NCBI GenBank assembly: GCA_001627335.1
Contig: LUPK01000054.1
Span: 62,001 to 126,000 of the forward strand
Reading direction: 5' to 3'
DNA from: Nocardioides sp. REDSEA-S33_B3
Lineage (GTDB): Bacteria > Actinomycetota > Actinomycetes > Propionibacteriales > Nocardioidaceae
DNA length: 64,000 bases
Below are positions 23,037-34,588 of this stretch, one piece after another. The position numbers and the translations under genes were made by a program. Position 1 is the stretch's first letter. Every line of letters starts with the position of its first letter. Below the pieces are notes generated by a model. The model was not told where the DNA came from and did not search any database. It saw only the letters and a program-made list of their open reading frames with translations.

Positions 23037-24299
23037 ATGAGCGAGACCGTCTTCACCTACGCCGCCCCCGCCCTGAAGTTCGGGTCCGGGGCCTCCGCCG
23101 AGCTCGGTCACGACCTCGCCGCGCTGGGCGCGCGCCGGATCCTGCTGGTGACCGACCCCGGCGTGGCCGCGACCGGGAACCCCGAGCGGATCGCCGAGCA
23201 GGTGCGCGCGCGGGGCCTCGAGGTGACGACGTACGACGGTGTGCGGGTCGAGCCCACGGACGCCTCGATGGAGCACGCGATCGCGTTCGCCCGCGACGCC
23301 GGGCCCTTCGACGCGGTGCTCGCCGTCGGCGGGGGCTCCTCGATCGACACCGCCAAGGCGGTCAACCTGCTGACCACCAACCCCGGCGAGCTCATGGACT
23401 ACCTCAACGCGCCCGTCGGGCGGGCACAGGCGCCGAGCCAGCCGCTGCTGCCGCTGGTGGCGGTGCCCACCACGACCGGCACGGGCTCGGAGTCGACCAC
23501 GATCTGCGTCCTCGACGTGCTGTCGCTGCACGTGAAGACGGGGATCAGTCACCCCGCGCTGCGGCCGACCATGGCGGTGGTGGACCCGCAGCTGACGATG
23601 GGGCAGCCGGCGATGGTGACCGCGGCGGCTGGGATGGACATCCTCTGCCACGCGCTGGAGAGCTGGACCGCCCGGTGGTTCGCGGACTTCGACGCCAAGA
23701 CGCCCGAGCAGCGGGTGCCCTACTGCGGGGCCAACCCGATCGCCGACCTGTGGGCGCAGCGAGCGATGTCGCTGCTGGCCGGCTCCTTCCGGCGGGCGGT
23801 GGCCGACGGCGGTGACGTCGAGGCCCGCGAGCAGATGGCGCTGGCCGCGACCTTCGCGGGGCTCGGCTTCGGCAACGCCGGCGTGCACGTGCCGCACGCC
23901 AACGCCTACCCCATCGCGGGACGGGTGCGCGACTACCGTCCCGAGGGCTACCCCGACGGCGAGCCGATCGTGCCGCACGGCATGGCGGTGACCCTGACCG
24001 CGCCGGAGGCGTTCCGGTTCACCTTCGAGGCGTCCCCGCAGCGACACCTCGAGGCCGCTCGCCTGCTCGAGCCGGACGTGACCGGCGACGGTCCCGACGT
24101 GCTGCCGGGGGTGCTGACGCGGCTGATGCGCGACATCGGCATCCCCAGCGGGCTCGCGGAGGTCGGTTACCTCGACTCCGACGTCGACGACCTCGTCGAG
24201 GGGGCGCTGAAGCAGCAGCGGCTGCTGGCCACCGCGCCGCGCGAGGTGCGTGCGGAGGACCTGGCGACCGTGTTCCGCGACTCCATGCACCACTGGTGA
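23037..24299 (+). CDS. Iron-containing alcohol dehydrogenase, hydroxyacid-oxoacid transhydrogenase type
   Basis: This 420-residue protein has the Fe-ADH nucleotide-binding GGGSS (ILAVGGGSSIDTAK-like region, about 98-110), the TTTGTGSESTT block and metal ligands in GMDILCHALESW (about 200-211), VPHANAYP and VPHGMAV (about 313). The ending PHGMAVTLTAPEAFRFT and the AVGY-like EVGYLDSDV region resemble ADHFE1. That enzyme couples oxidation of 4-hydroxybutyrate to reduction of 2-oxoglutarate, giving succinate semialdehyde and D-2-hydroxyglutarate. A D-2-hydroxyglutarate-dehydrogenase-like oxidase lies two genes downstream, which supports this reading. Ordinary NAD-dependent alcohol dehydrogenase activity is the alternative. 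Confidence 0.85.
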   Translation: MSETVFTYAAPALKFGSGASAELGHDLAALGARRILLVTDPGVAATGNPERIAEQVRARGLEVTTYDGVRVEPTDASMEHAIAFARDAGPFDAVLAVGGGSSIDTAKAVNLLTTNPGELMDYLNAPVGRAQAPSQPLLPLVAVPTTTGTGSESTTICVLDVLSLHVKTGISHPALRPTMAVVDPQLTMGQPAMVTAAAGMDILCHALESWTARWFADFDAKTPEQRVPYCGANPIADLWAQRAMSLLAGSFRRAVADGGDVEAREQMALAATFAGLGFGNAGVHVPHANAYPIAGRVRDYRPEGYPDGEPIVPHGMAVTLTAPEAFRFTFEASPQRHLEAARLLEPDVTGDGPDVLPGVLTRLMRDIGIPSGLAEVGYLDSDVDDLVEGALKQQRLLATAPREVRAEDLATVFRDSMHHW

Positions 24300-24859
24300 G
24301 CAGTGGGATGAGCAGTGCGACGAGTGGCGGGACGGGTGGTCGCGACGAGCGCCTGCGCGAGCTCGTGCGCGTCGTCATGGCGCTGGCCTGCGCGGCGTAC
24401 GCCGGGGTGCTGCTGATCGCGGCGGTGACCCTCCCGGACCGGGTGCCGATCCACTTCGGGCCCGGGGGCGAGGCCGACCGGATCGTCGGGCGGCAGGAGG
24501 CGTTGGTCACGTTCTCCGTGCTGGGGCTGGGGATCGCGGTGCTCATGGTGGGACTGGCGCGGTGGATGCGGCGGGCGCCCCTGACAATGGTCAACGTGCC
24601 GCACAAGGACTGGTGGACCGCGACCCCTGCCCGGGAGGCCCGGCTGCGCGCGCGGCTGGAGACCGACCTGCTCGGGATCGGCGCGCTCACGATGGTGCTC
24701 CTCGTGGTCGTGCAGGCGGTGACGGTGCGTGCCGCCGACGACCCGGAGCCCTCGCTGGACCCGGTCGCCGTGGCCGCGACCATCGGGTACGTCGCCCTGC
24801 TGCTGGCCGCCGTGCTCTGGATCGCGACCCGTCGCTACCGCCCCGGGACGGCGTCGTGA
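24296..24859 (+). CDS. DUF1648 domain membrane protein
   Basis: The 187-residue protein overlaps its neighbours by GTGA at both ends, so it is co-translated with the transhydrogenase and the oxidase. It has four predicted membrane helices (about residues 24-44, 70-90, 125-145, 158-178) and the DUF1648 signature LPDRVPIHFGPGGEADR after the first. Family members are uncharacterised; some resemble the membrane parts of SdpI-type immunity and signalling proteins. No enzymatic motif is visible. Confidence 0.8.
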   Translation: MSSGMSSATSGGTGGRDERLRELVRVVMALACAAYAGVLLIAAVTLPDRVPIHFGPGGEADRIVGRQEALVTFSVLGLGIAVLMVGLARWMRRAPLTMVNVPHKDWWTATPAREARLRARLETDLLGIGALTMVLLVVVQAVTVRAADDPEPSLDPVAVAATIGYVALLLAAVLWIATRRYRPGTAS

Positions 24860-27684
24860 CCGCCACGCAGGACCGGGCCGCCGCGCAGGACCTGACCGCA
24901 GCCCTGCGGGCGGCCGGCGTCGGCGACGTGGACGACTCCACGCTGGCCCGGGCTCTGTACTCCACCGACGCCTCGCTCTACCGCGTCCCCCCGCAGGTGG
25001 TCGTGCGGCCGCGCGACCGCGACGAGCTGCTGGCCGCCCTGGCCGTGGCGCGCGCGACCGGTACGGCGCTGACCATGCGCGGTGCGGGCACCTCCATCGC
25101 CGGCAACGCCGTCGGGCCGGGCATCGTCGTGGACACGACCAAGCACCTCAACCGGGTGCTGGCGATCGATCCCGAGGCGCGCACCGCCGTGGTCGAGCCC
25201 GGAACCGTGCACGCCGACCTGCAGCGCGCCGCGGCACCGCACGGGCTGCGCTTCGGCCCCGACCCGTCCACGCACCCCCGCTGCACCATCGGCGGGATGA
25301 TCGGCAACAACGCCTGCGGCTCCCGCGCCCTGGGCTACGGCCGCACCGCGGACAACGTGCTCGGTCTCGACGTGGCCTTCGGCACCGGCGAGGTGTGGAG
25401 CGGCGGGTCGTCGCCGGTCGTCGACGGCCTGACCGGGGTCGTGGACGCCGACCTCGGGCACGTGCGGACGCACTTCGGCCGCTTCACCCGCCAGGTCAGC
25501 GGCTACTCCCTGGAGCACCTGCTCCCCGAGAACGGTCGCTCGGTCGAGAAGTTCCTGGTCGGCTCCGAGGGCACGCTGGGCGTCGTCCTCGGCGCGACCG
25601 TGCGACTCGTCGACGACCGGGTCACCCGGCACCTGCTGGTGCTCGGCTACCCGACGATGGTGGAGGCGGCCGAGGCCGTCCCGGCCCTGCTGGCGGTGGG
25701 TCCGCTGGTGGCCTGCGAGGGTCTCGACGCCCGCATCGTCGACCTCGTCCGGGCCGGTGGCGGGTCGGTGCCCGACCTGCCCCGCGGCGGCGGCTGGCTC
25801 TTCGTGGAGTACACCGACGCCGGTCTCGAGCAGGCGCTGGTCGCGGCCGGCTCGGCGCTGGAGCACCGGGTGGTCACCGACGCCCGGGAGGCCGCGGCGC
25901 TCTGGCGCATCCGGGAGGACGGGGCCGGGCTGGCCGCGCGCAGCCTCGGGCGACCGGCGTACTCCGGGTGGGAGGACGCCGCGGTGCCGCCCGAGCGCCT
26001 CGGGGCCTGGCTGCGCGACTTCGACGAGCTGCTCGGCGCCCACGACCTGCAGGGTGTGCCCTACGGCCACTTCGGCGACGGCTGCGTGCACGTGCGCATC
26101 GACTTCGACTTCACCGACCGGCAGAGCGACCCCGACGCCGGGCGGCGCCGGTTCCGCGAGTTCCTCCTGGCCTGTGCTGAGAAGCTGCGCGAGCACGGCG
26201 GCTCGCTCTCGGGCGAGCACGGCGACGGTCGTGCCCGCTCCGAGCTGCTGTCGGTGATGTACGACGAACAGTCGTTGCGGCTCTTCGGCGCGGTCAAGGC
26301 CGTCTGCGACCCCGACGACGTGCTCAACCCAGGTGTGCTCGTCGACCCGGACCCGGTCGACGCCCACCTGCGCCCCGCGCGCCCGCGCCGCGAGCCGCGC
26401 ACCGCGCTGCGGCTGCTCCACGACGGCGGGTCCCTGGGCGACGCCGTCCACCGCTGCACCGGCGTCGGCAAGTGCGTGGCGCCCCAGGTCGCCGGCCAGG
26501 GCTCGGGCGTGATGTGCCCGTCGTGGCAGGCGACCCGCGACGAGAAGGACTCCACCCGCGGTCGCTCGCGGGTGCTGCAGGAGGCGCTCGACGGCACGCT
26601 GGTCGGCGGGCTGGGCGACCCGGCCGTCGCCGGCGCGCTCGACCTCTGCCTGGCCTGCAAGGGCTGCGCGTCGGACTGCCCGACCGGTGTCGACATGGCG
26701 ACCTACAAGTCCGAGGCCCTCCACCAGCGGTACGACGCAGAGGGCTCGACCGAGCGCCGCCCGCGCTCCCACCGGCTGCTCGGCCGGTTGCCGAAGTGGG
26801 CCGCGCTGGCCGCCCCGGTGGCGCCGGTGGTCAATGCCTCGCTCAAGGTGCCGGCGTTCGCGAAGCTCGCCCGGGCGACCGCCGGCGTCGACCAGCGCCG
26901 CTCGCTCCCGACCTTCGCGACCCGCACCCTGCGCCGCTCCGCGACCACGGCCCGGCTGCCCGAGACCCCCGACGTGTGGGTGTGGGCCGACTCCTTCACC
27001 GACCACTTCCTGCCCGGCTCCGGCCACGCCGCGATCCGGGTGCTGGAGGCAGCCGGGCTGACCGTGCGGGTCATCGAGGACGACGCCTGCTGCGGGCTCA
27101 CCTGGATCACCACCGGCCAGCTGACCGAGGCCAAGCGGATCGCCGCCCGCACGGCCGCGACGCTCGCGCCCTACGTCGCCTCCGGCGTGCCGGTGCTGGG
27201 CCTGGAGCCCTCGTGCACCGCCACGCTGCGCAGCGACCTGGTCGAGCTCAGCGACGACCCGCGCGCCGGCGAGGTCGCGGAGGGAGTGCTGACCTTCGCC
27301 GAGCTCGTCGCGCGCCTGGACGCCGAGCGCCCCGGCGGTCTGGGGCTCCCGGACCTCACCGGGGTCGAGGTCGTCGCCCAGCCGCACTGCCACCAGCACG
27401 CGGTGATGGGCTGGGACGCCGACCAGCGGCTGCTCGAGCGCCTCGGCGCCACGGTCACCCGCGTGCCCGGCTGCTGCGGCCTCGCCGGCAACTTCGGGAT
27501 GGAGAAGGGGCACTACGAGGTCTCGGTCGCGGTCGCGGAGACGCACCTGCTGCCGACGGTGCGCTCGCACCCCGACGCGGTCGTGCTCGCCGACGGCATG
27601 TCCTGCAAGGTCCAGCTCGACGACCTCGCGGACGTCCCGGCGATGCACCTCGCTGAACTCCTCGCCTCTAGGCTCGAGTCGTGA
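24856..27684 (+). CDS. FAD-linked oxidase fused to Fe-S/CCG domains (D-2-hydroxyglutarate/D-lactate dehydrogenase-like)
   Basis: This 942-residue fusion starts at a GTG overlapping the previous stop. Residues 40-215 form an FAD_binding_4 domain (VVRPRDRDELLAAL, MRGAGTSIAGNAVG, then GGMIGNNACGSRALGYG). Residues 250-500 form the FAD-oxidase C domain with YGHFGDGCVHVRI and SGEHGDGRARSELL. Two Fe-S clusters follow (CTGVGKC ... MCPS near 533-555; CLACKGCASDCP near 597). Two CCG units end the protein (EDDACCGLTW and VPGCCGLAGNFG). The enzyme should oxidise a D-2-hydroxy acid and pass electrons through Fe-S to quinone. Next to a transhydrogenase, D-2-hydroxyglutarate is the likeliest substrate; D-lactate or glycolate remain possible. 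Confidence 0.9.
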   Translation: MTATQDRAAAQDLTAALRAAGVGDVDDSTLARALYSTDASLYRVPPQVVVRPRDRDELLAALAVARATGTALTMRGAGTSIAGNAVGPGIVVDTTKHLNRVLAIDPEARTAVVEPGTVHADLQRAAAPHGLRFGPDPSTHPRCTIGGMIGNNACGSRALGYGRTADNVLGLDVAFGTGEVWSGGSSPVVDGLTGVVDADLGHVRTHFGRFTRQVSGYSLEHLLPENGRSVEKFLVGSEGTLGVVLGATVRLVDDRVTRHLLVLGYPTMVEAAEAVPALLAVGPLVACEGLDARIVDLVRAGGGSVPDLPRGGGWLFVEYTDAGLEQALVAAGSALEHRVVTDAREAAALWRIREDGAGLAARSLGRPAYSGWEDAAVPPERLGAWLRDFDELLGAHDLQGVPYGHFGDGCVHVRIDFDFTDRQSDPDAGRRRFREFLLACAEKLREHGGSLSGEHGDGRARSELLSVMYDEQSLRLFGAVKAVCDPDDVLNPGVLVDPDPVDAHLRPARPRREPRTALRLLHDGGSLGDAVHRCTGVGKCVAPQVAGQGSGVMCPSWQATRDEKDSTRGRSRVLQEALDGTLVGGLGDPAVAGALDLCLACKGCASDCPTGVDMATYKSEALHQRYDAEGSTERRPRSHRLLGRLPKWAALAAPVAPVVNASLKVPAFAKLARATAGVDQRRSLPTFATRTLRRSATTARLPETPDVWVWADSFTDHFLPGSGHAAIRVLEAAGLTVRVIEDDACCGLTWITTGQLTEAKRIAARTAATLAPYVASGVPVLGLEPSCTATLRSDLVELSDDPRAGEVAEGVLTFAELVARLDAERPGGLGLPDLTGVEVVAQPHCHQHAVMGWDADQRLLERLGATVTRVPGCCGLAGNFGMEKGHYEVSVAVAETHLLPTVRSHPDAVVLADGMSCKVQLDDLADVPAMHLAELLASRLES

Positions 27685-27764
27685 ACCCCAAGCACCGGCG
27701 CCTGATCATCCCCGCCGCGCTGGGGATCCTGCTGCTGATCGTCGTCGTCGCCGCCATCGTCTGA
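27681..27764 (+). CDS. 27-residue single-span membrane peptide
   Basis: A GTG overlapping the preceding stop as GTGA opens a 27-codon gene. It encodes MNPKHRRLIIPAALG followed by a run of Leu, Ile, Val and Ala to the end. The basic N-terminus and one hydrophobic helix predict an N-in membrane peptide. Its coupled start and tidy placement 7 bp before the next gene support it being real. Function unknown. Confidence 0.6.
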   Translation: MNPKHRRLIIPAALGILLLIVVVAAIV

Positions 27765-27771
27765 GCTGACC

Positions 27772-29073
27772 ATGGCCGAGCCGCTGCTGCGCACCCTCGC
27801 CCGCCTGCGGGCCGAGCTCCTCGCCCCCGACACGCTGGTCCGTGCGGTGGCCTCGGGCCGCCGCCGCGAGGGCGAGCCGCGCTGGCGCCGCGTCGAGCTC
27901 CGCCCCGTGGACCTCAAGGCCGGCCGGCACCTGCAGCTGACGGCGTACGACGCGACGCAGGCGCACACCAGCAACCACCTCTTCGGCGACGAGCCGGCCG
28001 CGGGCCCGGCGGCCGAGGCGCTGGACGCGCTGCTCTTCGACGAGCCGTTCGGCAACTGGCACGTCGAGACCACCACGCACACCCACCAGCTGCGGGTGAC
28101 CAAGAAGGGCGAGGGGCTGCTGCACTCGGCGGCCCGCAAGGAGGCCGTGCAGGCCGAGCGGGGGCACGACCGCGACAAGGAACGCCTGCTCGAGGAGTCC
28201 GACCCGGTGTTCCGCGCGCTCGGGCTCACCGACGCGCAGGGCCGGGTCAAGCCCAGCCGGCAGGCCAAGCTGCGCCAGGTCGAGGAGTTCCTGCGCCAGC
28301 TGGACGCGGCGCTCTCCGACGCCCGCTCGCGGGGTGCGCTGCGCCGGCCGACGCCGGAGGAGCCGCTGCGCGTGGTCGACCTCGGCTGCGGCAACGCCTA
28401 CCTCACCTTCGCCGCCCACCGCTTCCTCACCCACGTGCGCGGGCTCCCGGTGCACCTCGTGGGGGCCGACGTGAAGCAGCAGTCGGCCGACCACAACGGC
28501 GAGGTCGCCGCCTCGCTCGGCGTCGACGCGCAGATGTCGTTCGCGGTCGGCACCATCGGCGACGTCGTGGTCGACCCGGCCCCCGACGTGGTGCTGGCGC
28601 TGCACGCCTGCGACACCGCCACCGACGACGCGCTCGCCCGGGCCGTGGGCTGGCAGGCACCCGTCGTGCTCGCCGCGCCCTGCTGCCACCACGACGTGGC
28701 GGCCCAGCTGCGCAAGGCGCCCACCCCGTCGCCGTACTCCGCGCTCACCCGGCACGGCATCCTGCGCGAGCGCTTCGCCGATACCCTCACCGACGCCCTG
28801 CGGGCCTCGCTGATGCGGCAGCAGGGCTACCGCGTGGACGTCGTGGAGTTCGTCGGGTCCGAGCACACGCCGCGCAACACGATGCTGCGCGCGGTCCGCA
28901 CCGGGTCGCCGGTCCGTGGTGGCTCGGTGGTCTCGGAGTACGACGACCTCGTGGCCACCTGGCAGCTGCGGCCGCGGCTGGCCGAGCTGCTCGAGGGATC
29001 GGGCCAGGGATCGGGCCAGGGATCGGGCCAGGGATCGGGCCAGGGATCGGGCCAGGGATCGAGCGGGGCGTGA
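27772..29073 (+). CDS. Class I SAM-dependent methyltransferase (Methyltransf_32-like)
   Basis: The 433-residue protein has an N-terminal helical region with THTHQLRVTKKGEGLLH (about 100-120). A Rossmann methyltransferase core follows: RVVDLGCGNAYLTFAAHRFL (about 200), VGADVKQQSADHN and HACDTATDDAL. Then comes AAPCCHHDVAAQL, the block typical of METTL25/RRNAD1-like proteins. Known relatives are poorly characterised; nucleic acid or protein targets are both possible. The C-terminus ends in five GSGQ repeats encoded by a 12-bp tandem array. The last codon overlaps the next gene as GTGA. Confidence 0.85.
   Translation: MAEPLLRTLARLRAELLAPDTLVRAVASGRRREGEPRWRRVELRPVDLKAGRHLQLTAYDATQAHTSNHLFGDEPAAGPAAEALDALLFDEPFGNWHVETTTHTHQLRVTKKGEGLLHSAARKEAVQAERGHDRDKERLLEESDPVFRALGLTDAQGRVKPSRQAKLRQVEEFLRQLDAALSDARSRGALRRPTPEEPLRVVDLGCGNAYLTFAAHRFLTHVRGLPVHLVGADVKQQSADHNGEVAASLGVDAQMSFAVGTIGDVVVDPAPDVVLALHACDTATDDALARAVGWQAPVVLAAPCCHHDVAAQLRKAPTPSPYSALTRHGILRERFADTLTDALRASLMRQQGYRVDVVEFVGSEHTPRNTMLRAVRTGSPVRGGSVVSEYDDLVATWQLRPRLAELLEGSGQGSGQGSGQGSGQGSGQGSSGA
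28995..29054 (+). repeat. 12-bp tandem repeat, five copies, in the methyltransferase 3' end
   Basis: The unit GGGATCGGGCCA is repeated five times without change, followed by a partial sixth. Because the unit is a multiple of three, the reading frame is kept and each copy adds GSGQ to the tail. The exact identity of copies suggests recent expansion by slippage. Confidence 0.95.
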
Positions 29074-30068
29074 GCCGGCTGCTGGCGGTGCTGGTCGCCC
29101 TGCCGTTCCTGGCCGGGGGAGTGACCGCGGCGCTGACCGCCGACCGCGGCGAGGTCGTGATGTCCTTCACCGACCCCGAGGTCGTGGAGTCCTCGGGCCT
29201 CGTCGTCCGGGGCGGGCTGCTGTCGACCATCAACGACTCCGGCGACTCCGGCCGTGTCTTCACCGTCGCCCTCGGCGGCGCCGAGGCGGGGGACACCGTC
29301 GGCGTGACGCGGTTCGCCGAGTCGCCGGTCGACATGGAGGCGCTGGCACCCGCCGGCCCGGGCGAGGTCTGGGTCGGCGACATCGGCGACAACGGCGCCG
29401 CGCGCAGCTCGATCTCGGTCACCCGCGTCCCGGTCGGGCGGGGCGAGCGCAGCGGCACCTACCCCACCTTCGAGCTCGTGTACGCCGACGGGCCGCGCGA
29501 CGCGGAGACGCTGCTGTCCCACCCGCTCACCGGCCGGCTCTACGTCGTCTCCAAGCAGATCTTCGGCGGCGTCCTCTACGCGGCGCCCCGGCGCCTGGAC
29601 CCGGACCGCCCGAACAAGCTGCGCCCCGTCGCCGACGCGATCCCGATCGCCACCGACGGCGCGTTCTGGCCCGACGGGAAGCACCTCGTGGTGCGCGGCT
29701 ACGCGCGGGCGGTCGTCTACGCCTGGCCCTCGATGCGCGCCGTCGGGGGCCTCTCGTTGCCCGACCAGGACCAGGGCGAGGGCATCGCGGTGACCCCCGA
29801 CGGGCGGGTGCTGGTCTCCACCGAGGGGCAGTTCACCGACGTGCTGGAGGTGCGGCTGCCGCGCGACGTGCGGCGGGCGGTGGCCCCGGCCCCGGAGCCG
29901 GCCGGACCCTCGGCCACGCCGGAGGAGGAGGCGGAGGCGACCGAAGCGCCCGCGGCAGAGGACGCCTCGCTCGCGGGTGGTCTCGCCTCCCTGGGGGTCG
30001 TGATGGCTGTCTTCGTGGGGCTCATCGCCCTCCTGGGTGTGGTCGGCTGGGTGGTCCGCCGGCGCTGA
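29070..30068 (+). CDS. Secreted beta-propeller-like protein with C-terminal membrane anchor
   Basis: The 332-residue protein has a signal peptide (about residues 1-22), then a repeat-rich domain with FTDPEVVESSGLVV, WVGDIGDNGAARSSI, LYVVSKQIFGG and GEGIAVTPDGRVLVSTEG. These patterns resemble six-bladed propellers of the SdiA-regulated/esterase-like group. An acidic Pro/Glu/Ala linker (about 270-305), a membrane helix (about 308-328) and a basic tail VVRRR place the C-terminus in the cytoplasm. The GTG start overlaps the methyltransferase stop. It is the last gene of the operon starting at 23037; a binding or sensing role is a guess. Confidence 0.75.
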   Translation: MSRLLAVLVALPFLAGGVTAALTADRGEVVMSFTDPEVVESSGLVVRGGLLSTINDSGDSGRVFTVALGGAEAGDTVGVTRFAESPVDMEALAPAGPGEVWVGDIGDNGAARSSISVTRVPVGRGERSGTYPTFELVYADGPRDAETLLSHPLTGRLYVVSKQIFGGVLYAAPRRLDPDRPNKLRPVADAIPIATDGAFWPDGKHLVVRGYARAVVYAWPSMRAVGGLSLPDQDQGEGIAVTPDGRVLVSTEGQFTDVLEVRLPRDVRRAVAPAPEPAGPSATPEEEAEATEAPAAEDASLAGGLASLGVVMAVFVGLIALLGVVGWVVRRR

Positions 30069-30076
30069 GCCCGACC

Positions 30077-30082
30077 TACGGT
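30077..30082 (+). promoter_or_regulatory. -10 box of a predicted leaderless transcript (topoisomerase IB)
   Basis: TACGGT lies 7 nt before the ATG at 30090, and no ribosome site is present. The gap to the preceding gene is only 21 bp, so the box overlaps the end of the upstream operon. Confidence 0.45.
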
Positions 30083-30089
30083 TCAGGCC

Positions 30090-33277
<3,188 letters not shown>

Positions 33278-33283
33278 GGAGGT

Positions 33284-33721
33284 GTGAAGAAGCAGCAGGT
33301 CAGCGCGGATCTCCAGCGGGTCGTCGTCGAGACGCTCGCCCGGTTGGGTCGCGCCTTCGCCGAGCGCGACGTGGACGCCGCCGTCGCCTGCTTCACCCCT
33401 GACGGCGCCGCCTACGGCGACGACCTCGGGGAGCACGCCCACGGGCACGAGGAGCTCGCCTTCTTCCTCGCCGAGGTCTTCGAGGAGCCGTTCACCATGG
33501 GCTGGGAGGTCGGCGAGGTCTGGGCGCGCCACCGCGGCGACGTGCTGTGGTTCGTGGCCCGCACCGAGGCGGTCCTGACCTATCCCGAGGGCATCGTCGA
33601 GCGCGTGCCGTTCCAGCTGTCGGGGACCCTGAGCCAGTCCCGCCGCCACGGGTGGCGCTTCGAGCTGTTCAACGGCACCCAGCCGGTCACCCAGGCGCGC
33701 GAGCTGCTCGTCGGCGTCTGA
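33284..33721 (+). CDS. SnoaL/NTF2-like domain protein
   Basis: The 145-residue protein has the polyketide-cyclase-like NTF2 fold: LARLGRAFAERDVDAAVACFTPDGAAYG, followed by HAHGHEELAFFLAEVFE and beta strands. Members act as isomerases, cyclases or binding modules; none can be assigned here. The start is uncertain: GAGGAGG (33276-33282) is only 1 nt from the GTG at 33284, but no later start codon precedes the conserved helix. It lies 6 bp after the acetyltransferase gene, so the two are probably co-transcribed. Confidence 0.7.
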   Translation: MKKQQVSADLQRVVVETLARLGRAFAERDVDAAVACFTPDGAAYGDDLGEHAHGHEELAFFLAEVFEEPFTMGWEVGEVWARHRGDVLWFVARTEAVLTYPEGIVERVPFQLSGTLSQSRRHGWRFELFNGTQPVTQARELLVGV

Positions 33722-33859
33722 GGTCGCTCCGCGCCCCCCGACCGGGCCCGGCCCACCGCGGTCTCTTGAACCCGGGACAGGGATCGGCCGACCTGCCTAC
33801 CCTCGTCCCCTCGGTCGCGGGGAGGCGGCCGAGGAGTCTCGGTCTCGGAGGGATCCACC

Positions 33860-34462
33860 ATGCTCGTGCCTGTTCGTCGCGCCCTGAGGTCGCTCGTGTC
33901 CGGGCTGCTGCCCGTCCTGCTGCTGGCCGGCGCCTTCACCGTGACCGGCACGGCGCCGGCCGGCGCCGCGATCGAGGACTTCGCGCACTACCAGCCCGAG
34001 GAGAGGTGCAGCCCGAAGGCCAAGCCGGGGGCGGCGTACCTCAGCGGCTGGCTGGTGCGGAAGTACGGCGGTGGCCGCGGCCGCGTCGGCGCCGCCTGCA
34101 CGTCGTCGATCTCCGAGCACCAGGAGGGCCGGGCCGTCGACTGGTCCAACGACGCCACCACCAAGGCCGGCCGCAAGCGGGTCAAGGCGTTCCTCAAGGA
34201 CGTGCTCGCCGAGGACCACCGCGAGCGCCCGGCGGCGAAGGCCCGCCGGATGGGGATCATGTACATCATCTGGAACGACCAGATGTACGCCGCGTGGCGC
34301 GGCTTCGAGCCGACCGACTACCTCTCCTCCTCGTGCAAGCGGAAGAAGAAGTGCTCCAAGACGCTGCGCCACCGCGACCACGTGCACATCTCGCTGTCGC
34401 GGCAGGGCGGCTTCGGCAACACCAGCTTCTACGAGGGCCGGGTCGTCAAGAAAAAGAAGTGA
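33860..34462 (+). CDS. Secreted M15-like (ARB_07466-type) peptidase-fold protein
   Basis: This 200-residue product has a signal peptide (about residues 1-36, ending APAGAA). A basic domain follows with EHQEGRAVDW (about 89-98) and HRDHVHISLS (about 172-181). These supply the His, Asp and HxH ligands of the hedgehog/DD-peptidase zinc fold. Relatives occur as C-terminal domains of actinobacterial cell-wall hydrolases. The Lys/Arg-rich surface and KKKK terminus would suit binding to anionic wall polymers. The ATG has a GGAGGG-type site upstream, and TACCCT (33798-33803) is a possible -10 in the 138-bp gap before it. No other gene in that gap. Confidence 0.78.
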   Translation: MLVPVRRALRSLVSGLLPVLLLAGAFTVTGTAPAGAAIEDFAHYQPEERCSPKAKPGAAYLSGWLVRKYGGGRGRVGAACTSSISEHQEGRAVDWSNDATTKAGRKRVKAFLKDVLAEDHRERPAAKARRMGIMYIIWNDQMYAAWRGFEPTDYLSSSCKRKKKCSKTLRHRDHVHISLSRQGGFGNTSFYEGRVVKKKK

Positions 34463-34534
34463 ACGACGGGGCCCGCCAGGAACGACGGAGCCCGCCGGTC
34501 GAGGAGCCCGCCCTCGGGAACGACGAAGCCCGCC
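34462..34534 (+). repeat. Three degenerate direct repeats after the M15-like gene
   Basis: The 16-bp motif AACGACGRRGCCCGCC occurs at 34462-34477, 34481-34496 and 34519-34534. The second and third copies are followed by the same GGTCGAGGAG. The array leads straight into the 35-bp palindromic repeat, so the whole block 34462-34580 looks like a compound intergenic element between convergent genes. Confidence 0.7.
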
Positions 34535-34569
34535 GGTCGAGGAGGTTGCGCTGCAACCGTCTCGAGACC
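34535..34569 (-). repeat. Dispersed 35-bp palindromic repeat, copy 2 (bidirectional terminator position)
   Basis: This is the inverted counterpart of the element at 6528-6562, with one loop change. GGTTGC-GCT-GCAACC forms a perfect hairpin, and flanking AGCCCGC and GCGGGCT can extend it. It separates the M15-like gene from citrate synthase, which converge here, so it probably serves as a terminator for both. Confidence 0.75.
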
Positions 34570-34588
34570 AGCGGGCTCCGGTCGGGGC

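Noticed and set aside
28995..29054. CRISPR-like array
   Set aside because: The 12-bp units are contiguous, without spacers, and in frame inside a gene.
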